Assembly (NCBI RefSeq): GCF_024713975.1
Contig: NC_091103.1
Span: 6,885,501 to 6,949,500, forward strand
Direction of reading: 5' to 3'
DNA length: 64,000 nt
From: Paralichthys olivaceus
Taxonomy: Eukaryota > Chordata > Actinopteri > Pleuronectiformes > Paralichthyidae
Shown: piece after piece, positions 51,101 through 60,306 of the stretch
Numbering within the stretch: the stretch's first letter is position 1
Layout: every line of letters starts with the position of its first letter
The notes under the pieces: generated by a model
Databases searched by the model: none
The model's input: the letters and a program-made list of their open reading frames with translations, nothing else
Told to the model about the DNA's origin: nothing
Program-made: the position numbers and the translations under genes

Positions 51101-52344
51101 GAACCTTGAAAAAAGAACATAGTGGTTAGTAGCTTGGGATCGATCCAGGCTTGTGGTTTATCTATGAACTCCTGAGTTTTTCTTTCACATGGAGATTGTA
51201 GGAGATTGTCCGGATAAGACGTGCAACAGAAAAATGTCCAAAACCTTTAGGTGGCGGGGGGAACATACAGGAGCCAGGACATGACATATACGTTTCGCTG
51301 CGTTTTTTGTTTATAGCACATCAATACCAATTGCTCTTGAATATTTCTAAGCAGACATCTTAGTCTGCGTCTTTTTCGTGTATGACACCTCACTCACATT
51401 TTCCAGAGCATTAACATTTTCTGGACATTCTCTGAGGGTTCTGACCGGAAAGGTTTAGAAAATATCTTAAAATATTAAGCCTTTCTTTTTATATGTAGAA
51501 AAAGTCTGTGGATTCAATAGCTTCATATGAAATGTCTATAATATGTGTCTGTGCATGTGAGTGTTTTAAAGGTTCAGTGTGTAGAATTTAGTGACATCTA
51601 GAGGTGAAGTTTCATGTTGCAACTGAATACTCCTCATCTTACCCTCCCCTTCCCAACATGATAGAGAACCTGTGGTGAACTTCAGTTGTCATGAAAACTC
51701 AGAAAGTTTTAGTTTGTCCAGTTTGGACGACAGTAAAAAAACATGGCGGCCTCCACAGAGAGGACCCGACTCCCTGTAAATATGGAGTATTTAAATATAA
51801 AGGGCTCATTCTATGGTAAAGAAAACAACAAGTCATACAATTTACATGAAACACACCAGTGAAAAAATCACGAGGATTATTTTATATTCAATATCAGCCA
51901 ATAAATCCATTTCACCTAAATCTTACACACTGAACCTTTAAGTGGCAATTAGTGCAAATGAAAATTAAAAAGCCTTGTTCATTAAAACCCATGACTTACA
52001 TGAATTCTGTGTGAAAATAAATAACGATAAATAAGATTTTTCATTGTTATTGTGGGTGTTGTTATTATTGACCATTGCTTTTGTCCAATTAATCAGAGAG
52101 GAGTATGACGTCCGCCAACAGGAGGTCAAAGAAAAGAGGCCCACATGCTGTGACCTATATTTTATGGTACAGTACAGAACATCTCATCATGGCACATTGT
52201 CTTCCAGTCCATAAATAACTTAATAAGACATGTCTGCCAGATCCTTTTCACGTGTTTAATTTTATATGCCCTCTATGTCTGAAGACAGGACCTGATGGTG
52301 TATTAAATATTGATCTCTTTTTTTTTTTTTTTCCAATGTAGTTA

Positions 52345-52430
<86 letters not shown>

Positions 52431-52553
52431 CTTCCTCTGACTGTCTCGTTCTCTGCTCCTCTGTGTGTCCAGGACTCTGATGATGAAGAGGAGTATTACA
52501 GCATAGACAAGAAGCCTCCAGTGGATGAAGGCTATGCCGAGTCTCAGTTCTAG
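42145..52553 (+). CDS. mpzl3: Myelin protein zero-like 3
   Basis: Exons 42145-42214, 44309-44475, 49122-49335, 50488-50644, 52097-52166, 52473-52553 (stop TAG); 252 residues, phases 1,0,1,2,0. A signal peptide (VWLLCALGCS region) is followed by one V-type Ig domain with Cys51 and Cys127. P0-family blocks are VKLSCAFTSTS, MTVDWSYRP, FFHFSSRAF, RIQWQGT and DNGTFTCSVRNPPDVHGSP. The membrane helix is about 159-183. The tail contains SPIEVTEGEEY, then a Cys-Cys segment (RPTCCDLYFM) and the acidic end DSDDEEEYYS, resembling the human MPZL3 end CLDSDYEETY. MPZL3 is an epidermal and sebaceous adhesion-type membrane protein in mammals, where loss causes skin and hair defects. It lies in tandem with mpzl2 on the same strand and has the same first four exon phases, so the two are paralogues. 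Human MPZL3 has 235 residues. Confidence 0.95.
42215..44308 (+). other. mpzl3 intron 1
   Basis: About 2.1 kb starting in a CpG-rich first-exon neighbourhood. A 150-residue antisense open frame at 42680-43132 has no recognisable features. No repeats of the families seen elsewhere. Confidence 0.75.
44476..49121 (+). other. mpzl3 intron 2
   Basis: About 4.6 kb splitting the Ig domain. It contains a GAAT tetranucleotide run (44970-44998), a family C repeat (47430-47715, inverted), and a family A repeat (48500-48935). A T-run of about 21 bases (49092-49112) leads into the exon 3 acceptor. No exons were seen. Confidence 0.8.
48500..48935 (+). repeat. Interspersed repeat family A, copy 3
   Basis: 'actagtgcagtgtctgttc', 'ctggagctacttcagaatta', 'cattagtgagtcctcctcaa' and 'aacagtctatggtgcagag' match the copies at 10735-11165 (opposite strand) and 56936-57250. 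Confidence 0.8.
51566..51941. mobile_element. TTAAAGG-ended MITE, copy 2 (in mpzl3 intron 4)
   Basis: 376 bp with inverted ends TTAAAGGTTCAGTGTGTAG and (opposite strand) TTAAAGGTTCAGTGTGTAAG. Length and interior match the 8411-8784 element in reverse orientation. It has better preserved ends than copy 1 and no coding capacity. Confidence 0.88.
52349..52428 (+). repeat. (GT)40 microsatellite just upstream of the mpzl3 last exon
   Basis: An 80-bp pure GT run sits 44 bp before the last coding exon (52473). A short C/T-rich stretch (CTGTCTCGTTCTCTGCTCC) and the acceptor GTGTCCAG lie between. Confidence 0.95.
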
Positions 52554-53384
52554 AGAACCCTAGTGGTTGAGAGATGTAACTGCACAAATCTGGACCTTTC
52601 CTTACAAAGGGAAGCTACAGAATGGAAATCAGTGCTGGATTCATGTCTGTGCCACAGTTAACCACTCACGAAGTCACTCTGGTTATAGAGTTTACGTTTA
52701 GTGGTGACCCCCTTTTTGTATTTTCGTATTAAGAAGATCAGAGTTATTTGTGCCCAGCATGATATTAACACTACAAAATACAGTATAGCAATAATTAGTT
52801 TTGCACCTTTTGTCCACAAACCCCAAATTTCCTAAACGCTTCCCCAGAACCACTTCGCAGCTTTTATACCTGTGCGCAGTGGGAGAGCAGAGTTATTAAT
52901 CCTTAATTAAATCTCAGATTAGATGTTATTTGTTTATGGTGCCAGGTCAGCGGCGGGGATCATACTGTCCGTTAACAACTGACCCAGTGCATGAACACAA
53001 ACACACAGTCGAGCACTATGTTTATTTTTATATTGTGATGATTTGAATGTTTCAGTCTTATTTTGAAGGAGATAGATATGTTTTGTCTAATTTATTGCCT
53101 GTGTCAAAGCGGCTATATGAAATGTGTCTGTGTCGCTGTGGAGCTTCCATTGAATATTTCTGTTTATATTTGGACAGAAAACATTCGCTGCAACCACTTA
53201 ATACTATTTATACTATAATACTGTATATAAAGTATATTTGAAATATCCTCTGTATATAACTGTACTGCATGGCTGAGGTGAATGTGTGTGTCTACCATCT
53301 TTCTATACTCTGGGGATGTCTGGACTGAGTCTTGGTTTCATAGTTTGCTTGTGTTGATTAATTTTTTAGAAACATTTTTGCAGA

Positions 53385-53390
53385 AATAAA
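53385..53390 (+). terminator. Poly(A) signal of mpzl3
   Basis: AATAAA about 830 bp after the stop codon, in A/T-rich sequence. It fits a normal 3' UTR. Confidence 0.5.
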
Positions 53391-54094
53391 TAGTTTATGA
53401 GCAGCTTCTTGGTTTTGTGTGAGAATGAACATGACGTAGAAAAGATGCCTCCAGTTAGTTAAAATGAAAAATTTGTTTATTACGTTGGTTAAGAAAAAGA
53501 GACCATTTGTTTGTAAAGCTGAGAGCAAACGGTCACCGTTTCTCCTCTCCGTTTGGTCTGTTGCACTATTCATGAATGGGTCTCTTCCACTATTTATGAG
53601 TTCTTGAATATTCCTTTAAAAACTCTTAGGACGGGCTGGAGTCTCAGAGCGTCGCTCGCAAATTGCTGCAGCATCTGTCTCATCTACGCAGTCGTGGGAC
53701 CCGAGAGTCATAAAAACAGACCTGATAAAAAGCCACAAATGAAATGCACAGAAAATGTCAAGTCCTCATTCTGTCTCATTCCTTTTCTTTTTCTTATTCT
53801 TCTCATTCGTGCTTATTCAGGTTTCAATAATTCACACGTGGCATTGGTGAAATGATTGTCATTCCCTCTTCATCTGAACTACCATGGCAACAACTGATGT
53901 CAGAGGGAAAATAATGTTTAGAAAACTGAAGACAGAACTCACTGATATCTCTCAACCTGGATTTGAGGGATGATTAGTTATTTATTTTATTAACAGGTGC
54001 AGCTGTCATTACTATCATTACATCTGGAAGTATCACTTATTGTCATCATAACAACTATTGTCACAGAGCTTAAATATGACAGTTCCACAATAAT

Positions 54095-54384
54095 TCCTGG
54101 TCTCTCTCTCTTCTCTCTCCGCTCTTTACCTCCTCTCACTCCCATTTCTCTCCTCTCTCCCCAACCGGTCGAAGCAGACGGCCGCCTACACTGATTCTGG
54201 GTCTGCCAGACGTTTCTTCCTGTTTAAAGAGGAATATACTTCACTCCACTGTTGCCAGTGTGCACTATTATGAACTGTTGAGTTTCTCTATAATATTGTT
54301 AGGTCTTGATCCTAAAAATGAAAAGCGCCTTGAGTTAATGTGTGTTGTGCTTCGGCACTATACAAATGAAACTGAATTGAATTG
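54095..54384 (+). mobile_element. 3' end of a teleost non-LTR retrotransposon or derived SINE
   Basis: 'ccaaccggtcgaagcagacg', 'tctgccagacgtttcttcctg', 'aaaagcgccttgag', 'cggcactatacaaatgaa' and the terminal GAATTGAATTG short tandem repeat are the familiar 3' end of a dispersed fish retroposon. The coding part is absent (5'-truncated). Confidence 0.75.
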
Positions 54385-55689
54385 TTGGATTGAGTAGTCT
54401 GGAGGTTTTTCATTGGCTGCACATAAAACATCTAATGGACACTTACAGTAAATTAATAATTCTACTTATGACAATATGTTTAGCATTTTAAAGATCATTG
54501 CTACTATTTGACTACTGTTGTATTCCTGATTTGTCCAGCTCAATATTCCAGAATAATTTAATGCTCTTCTGATTTTAAATAGATCTTGGGTGCACCCTGT
54601 TTTTTTTTGTTTTTTTTTACGCAACACAAATCTTTGGTTCTTTAAATATGAAAATGTAAGCATTAAGGATTTTGAATTGTTGCCATGAGCAGAAAACCTG
54701 CACGCAGCAACTTTTTATGCCACAATTGAATTTATTCTGGACTCTATGAAGAGTGACAGTTGAGGGGAGCAGGCTGATGTGCCTCCTCAGCATAAACTGT
54801 GGAGAGAAGCTCTTTTAGGCAACCTCTGGCATTGATGTTGGTGCTCCATCGATAGATATCCGACCTACAATCTTTTACCCTAAAGCAGAGACAAATCTTC
54901 CAATAGTTTCATCCTTTTACATTAAGTCAAGACATGGTATGATATTAAAATGAGGGGTTTTCTGAGCAATTCTGAACATTTAATACAAACAGCAGAAAAT
55001 ACTGTATCACTGTTTTTCACATTTGTGTTTCACTGGCTAAACAGATGCACAAAAGTTAAAGTAACCATCATGTTATTCTTTATATTTTACATTTCCTTGT
55101 GGATAATTTTACATTGGAGACATTAAATAGAAATTAGTATGTAACAGGATGACTCATGAGACCCAATCCTCTTCTTTTACACTCCACTAGCACAGATTTC
55201 TTTGTGATGTTTAGCCAGTCAGCCAAATGCATCTTAGTCGTATCTTTATTGTCAGGCTTTCCTTTCACGATCACGGTCTTATCAAGTTGTTGTTTTCATT
55301 GATTGTCAGCTGTGGTTTCTCTCCAGCACTGCTCTGTGAAATCTGTTCAACAGTCAATCACTCTCTCATGTGATGTCACAACAGCTTCCGTTCATATCCA
55401 CATCCATACAGGTATTATTGGTGATAAACTGTTATGACCCATAATGCGTGGTGCATTATGGGAGAAAAAGAGTGCTGGTGCCTGCAGGTAATGATGTTTA
55501 GTGTAGTAAAGGTCACTTGTGGTAAGTGTTCGTGTTCCCGTTCATTGCTGTAACATGACCATCTCAGTCTGATGGTGTAACCCACAGATCATTTTAAAAG
55601 ATGGATGACACTTTCTCGCACTGTCCAGAAATTAAGCTAACAGAGTTACAAACACTGCCATCTTGGTGACAACTCACCATGTTTGTATA

Positions 55690-55910
55690 CCAGCAAATAA
55701 ATAATTAAAACCATTTGTAATGAACTAGGCAACCAAACCCTATGTGGTGTGTCCTTTTACTTTTTAATTTGACCCATGTCCCATTCATTAACATGGAGGA
55801 GGCCAGGTTAATAACTTATCCGCAGGCAGCCACCAGGTGGCAATCAAGATGATTTGGCTTTACTTATGGAGAGCAGTCATGGTGTCCATCTTCAGTCTAT
55901 GGTGTGACCA
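55690..55910 (-). repeat. Interspersed repeat family B, copy 2
   Basis: Inverted relative to 19535-19865, sharing 'gccacctggtggctg', 'cctcctccatg' and 'gggacatgggt'. It ends near 'cagtctatggtg'. Confidence 0.75.
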
Positions 55911-56935
55911 GGTTTTTTGTTGCTCTCCATATGTGTTTAATGTCAATGTTTGATTTGTGCTACCTGAATAAAAAAAACTAAATACGATTTTAGACAACAT
56001 GATTTTCTGCATCTACACACGGTACAGTTTATTGAGATTATGGTTAAATTTGATGTTATTGGCTTTCAGCTCGATGTTCCTACAGAGCTTACTGGTGGAT
56101 TGTATTCACAGATGCGCTGACCTTTCACTGTGGGAGTGAGGTGAGTGCAAAAGGATAGACTGCATTGCTGATGTACAATGCAGCAATTACAGCATACAAT
56201 ACATAAACCCTATTCAAATGAATTAAAGGCTGTGTAAAAATGTAATCTGCACCGCACCTATACTCCCAGGTTTTCTTCCACAGTTCACATGCAACACCTC
56301 CATTATGTTTTACTGAAATATAAATAGTTCACGGAAAGTAGGACGCACTAACACTGTTTCAAAAGGAAAGCACACTCAAATAGACCAAGAAACAAACAGC
56401 TCATCATTAGAAGATGATGGTGACAAAGTCTTGTGTGTAGAGTGGAAACTGGAAAAGGGATAACACATTGTAAACTGGGTGTCCCATTTTTTGTGACTTC
56501 GTATTTAATAATAGACCACACTGTAATCGCAAAAAAAGTAATCACAGCCAGTAGCAGCAGCGACTCACAGGAAAGTGTTGCCAGAACACACTGTACCTTG
56601 CCTGTTTCCTGGATATTGGCAGGACAGTGTGACGTTATTGATCTCTGTGGTCTGTGTAGCAGCATATTCAGCTGCTTAACAGAAAAAATCAGATAGCTGG
56701 ACATAGATTAGCATGTTAAGACATAAATGCCAGCTACTTTGGGCTGGGTCAGTCTGCCGTCAACTGCTGCTCAATCTGCTGGATTGTTTTCAAAGAACAT
56801 CCCACACACACTGACATTCTTTAGCTTCATGGCTTCTGGAGGTTTGAGGTTTGGGATTTTTATTCTTCATTTAGAGAACCACAATAGTTTTAACAGGGGA
56901 TTATATTTGTATTGAGGTTTTACACAATTATTTAT

Positions 56936-57250
56936 TACTAGTGCAGTGCCTGTTTTAAACCTGCCCATTCTCTTGTCCGACATTAAAGCTCCAGGGCTAC
57001 TTCAGAATTAGTCGATGTCATTAGTGAGTCCTCTTCAAACAGATCTGCAATATACTGTCACTTTTTGTTAAAACACTTTATCCTACCTGGTTTATTTGCT
57101 TTATATTCAAGCTTAAATGATTTACAGAACTGGTGTTATTTTTTCATTCATTATATGTTGGCTATTTCAGAGATCTGTTAAACAATTGACACAATCTTTA
57201 GACTCACGTTCACTATGTTTCAGAATAAAAGCTAATTCCTCTCAGTTTAA
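56936..57250 (+). repeat. Interspersed repeat family A, copy 4
   Basis: 'actagtgcagtgcctgttt', 'ctacttcagaattagtcg', 'cattagtgagtcctcttcaa' and 'cctacctggtttatttgc' align with the copies at 48500 and 10735. It lacks the central 'gtctatggtgcag' block. Confidence 0.75.
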
Positions 57251-59896
57251 TGCACTGCAGCAACAAAACAAATATTGTACTTTTACTTTGAAGACAGATA
57301 GCCAAACAGGAAGTGATTCTATAAGAATGTCATGATGAAGATCAGCGCCTGTGATGTGTGTCTGTCCCTCAACGCAATATGGTGAAAATTAATCAGATTA
57401 TCAAGATCATGTGGCCGCTGTAGTTTATAAGAGGATGCAGAAGAAAACATGTTGAACTCGGTCTGCGGACTGATTGTTAACACACAGCTACGCCGCGCTG
57501 GTCCTCTGTTTGTTCAAAGTTCACAAATATTGAAGGTATCCCGTGTCAAAAATCAAACCAAACTCAGCACTGCACTTCCATGGGCCATTAACGATACACA
57601 TGCCAAGTGTTGAGTCGATAAGATGAATGGTAAATAAGGTATTCACATTCACATTTCTCTCTTGCAATGTTCCCATTGTGGGGATTTGATTTGAAGAGAG
57701 TTTGAGTAACTGTTGAGCATTTCTTAAAATTATTAAGTGACTAGATAGAGAAGGAGAAAACATATAGTTATATACAGATGGGTGACAAAACACTCAGTGT
57801 ATGAGTCAGTTGCTGTGACCAACTCCCCGTCATCCATTCCACAAGTGTCTGAAACTCTTACTCAGAGACTGAGGTGTTTTACCAGTGGTGGTGGATAGTG
57901 CTGTTTAACAAGCCACTCCAAAGCCTCTCACTGGTGCATGCTAGGACAGACATCTTGTGCTGCAGCAGACAAAACATTTATTTTTTCTTTTGCTTAGTTT
58001 TTTTAATTTATTTGTCTTATCATTTGGTAAATAACCAAATGAAAAATGCTATAAAATGCCCAAGCTGATATGCTAAAACTGCCTGATATCCAGATAATAT
58101 ATTCAATTTGATATAATAGAAGATTAAATATTCACATCTAGGAAGCTCGAGCAAATGATTGTTTGACCTGCCCCAGAAATTACATAATTAAATAACCCAC
58201 TTGAAGCATTTTAATTTTCTACAAATTAACCAGCTAATTGACTATTGATTTCCTCTCTGCTGGTGGCTACTGAAGGCCATGACATATGATTCACTACAGT
58301 TTCATACTCGTCATACTCATTGCTTTGTTTCTCTACTCATTCAGTTCTTCTCTTTCAGTTCTTTTGGTGGACATGTTTGAGAAGTGGTGTCTCAGACAAC
58401 TTCAGAGGATGTGGACAGTCAGTTCTGCTATAGTCGTTCCAGTGGGGAACAGTGAACTGGCGAATGACGAGTATCAATGTGCTTGGCTGTATAGAATTAA
58501 AGCAGGGGAACGCTGAGGAAGATGATGCGCACTCAGCAGAAGATTATTACAGCGTATGTGTCATACAGCCACTCTGTGGACCATGATGACACATAGTGAT
58601 GATGTAGTACAGCCAAATAATGGTGCCAGATTCTCCTGTGTGGTGGCTGCGACCACCGGGAAAGCTGTGGCTCAGCGGAGGAGGTTAATGATTTCTCCTC
58701 AGTGAACTGGATGTGGAACAATCCTGTAAAAGAGAAGAATAGCAGAGCACAACAGGACTCTTCCTCCTCCTCCTCCTTCCATCCTAGTCTACATCCTCCC
58801 CTCCTGTTACCCATCATCCCTCTCTCCATCCTTATTGTGTCTGTAGCATCTGCTTGGTGCTCGCCGGTGTCAGAGCGGGGGTGCTGGCTCTTCTGACACC
58901 ACAGTGTGTGAGTTTGTATTAGTGTCCGTATCTGTGTTTGTTATATGAAAGACAAATACAGAGTGTGGGTGTTTGCTTGAGCATGCGCCTTCCTACTACA
59001 CGATAGGGTAATGGTTATAAATGCAGTTGTGGGAATAATGCATGCGTGGTGCCTGCCCATTAAACTAGACTGTGCAGCAAATGTGGGCACAGGGGGAGAG
59101 AAAAAAAGGGGGGAGGAGGAAGAGAGAGAAGCAGTTTGCATCGGCTGCCTGTCTGCCACACCCAGTCCTCTTGCTTCCTCCTCCCAACTTCATCCCTTCC
59201 TCTCCTCCCTCCCTCCCTCCATCTCTCTCTCCCATACACACACACTATCCTCCCCCTCTGCTCTTCTAGTCTATCTGTTGGTGTTTCCATGAGAACAGAG
59301 AGCGCTGGGTATGGGTGGGTGGGTTGGTGGTGCGGGTGACGTGTCCTAAGAGCACAGATCTGTGCGTGTGTGCACGTACACGGTGCATGCGCCTCATCAC
59401 TGCTCTCTTTCACACGTCTCTCCTGGCAAGAGCCACTCCTGGCCATGCCAGAAAACATGCTTTCGGCATCGCCTTGGTAATGTGGACACAGAGCTCACCA
59501 GCTCAAAACACACTGATGTGAGATCCAGACGAGTGTGTAACACACAGTCTAAGAGGGAGCAATCAGAGGATTTGACTTCCATTAGGGAGCCTGTTCTTAT
59601 TATAAATTCCTTATGAATGTGAAAGAAGGGATGCAAAAAAGAGTGGCGCTCATGCTGTGTGGATGAACAAAAATGAAGCTCAATAAAAAAAAGATCTATC
59701 AGGGCAAATATTGGAGGTATCCAGTCAGTTATTAAGGGAGAGTCTTTTTAGGGTGGGGCCGCAGCTTCTGATGGAGCCAGGCTGAAAGAGAAGAGGAGGA
59801 GGAGGGTGAGAAGATGTAGAGGAGAGGAGTGCTGATCTAAAAGAGGTGGTGGGGGGTTCATAACTATGAGTGAGAAGAGGAGGAGGAGGAGAATGT

Positions 59897-59928
<32 letters not shown>
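59897..59928 (+). repeat. Homopolymeric G run (32 G)
   Basis: 32 consecutive G about 350 bp upstream of the gap43 start codon, in a purine-rich region. Runs of this length can form intramolecular G-quadruplexes and are also prone to assembly error. Confidence 0.9.
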
Positions 59929-59929
<1 letters not shown>

Positions 59930-59989
59930 AGTGTGAAGCGAAGAGGGGAGGAGAGAGGGATGGTGGGAGTGAGGGTAAGGGAGGGGTTT

Positions 59990-60276
59990 AAAGGGCGGGC
60001 TTTTAGTCATTGTCAGAGAGAGAGAGAGAGAGGTGCGTCCAGGCAGACCAAGTGAAGAGCGTGTGTGTGCAAACTGGGATGAGTAAATGCACAGAGCAGC
60101 TTAGCTGTTGATACAGCCAGACACAGAGGGAGAGAGAGAGCGAGAGAGAGAGAGAGTGTGTGTGTGCACGAAAGCAAGCGAGAGAGAGAGAGAGGGTGAG
60201 AGAGAGAAGAAGTGAAAGGGAGAAAAGGGAAGAAAGAAGCAGAGAAGAAAAAAGGGAGGATACTACATCTACAACT
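59990..60276 (+). promoter_or_regulatory. gap43 proximal promoter / 5' UTR, GA-rich
   Basis: TTAAAGGGCGGGCTTTTAG near 59989-60007 contains a GC box. GA repeats (60015-60032, 60129-60156, 60180-60194) and an almost pure purine stretch (about 60179-60260) then lead to the start codon. Long purine tracts are also described for mammalian GAP43 promoters. The transcription start is unknown. Confidence 0.5.
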
Positions 60277-60306
60277 ATGCTGTGCTGCATAAGAAGAACC
60301 AAACCG
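60277..60306 (+). CDS. gap43: Neuromodulin (GAP-43) coding exon 1, 3' partial
   Basis: ATG 60277 opens the ten-residue exon MLCCIRRTKP, ending in phase 0 at the donor GTAAAC. In vertebrate GAP43 the first exon encodes exactly this N-terminal decapeptide (human MLCCMRRTKQ). Cys3 and Cys4 are the palmitoylation sites that target the protein to growth-cone membranes. The calmodulin-binding IQ region and the C-terminal part are on later exons beyond the window. I searched the remaining 3.7 kb and saw no exon 2 (expected to begin VEKN). GAP-43 is a neuronal growth-cone phosphoprotein, functionally unrelated to the neighbouring immune and adhesion genes. The exon is short, but the exact motif, phase and donor make the call strong. 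Confidence 0.92.

Larger units (their letters stand above)
52554..59890. other. Intergenic region between mpzl3 and gap43
   Basis: About 7 kb. After the mpzl3 3' UTR it carries the retroposon tail at 54095-54384 and repeat copies at 55690-55910 and 56936-57250. Short GA- and CT-rich stretches appear from 58750 on. No gene could be assembled on either strand. The 58350-58760 stretch has short open pieces but no family signature. Confidence 0.7.

Noticed and set aside
56348-56704. 118-residue minus-strand open frame with a hydrophobic stretch
   Set aside because: One hydrophobic segment is not enough; no homologous pattern, splice sites or neighbours support a gene.
58350-58760. Possible Ig-type exon (DEYQCAWLY) and acidic tail-like piece (EEDDAHSAEDYYS) upstream of gap43
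   Set aside because: The pieces are in different frames with stops between, lack a matching first cysteine, and cannot be joined to a gene.
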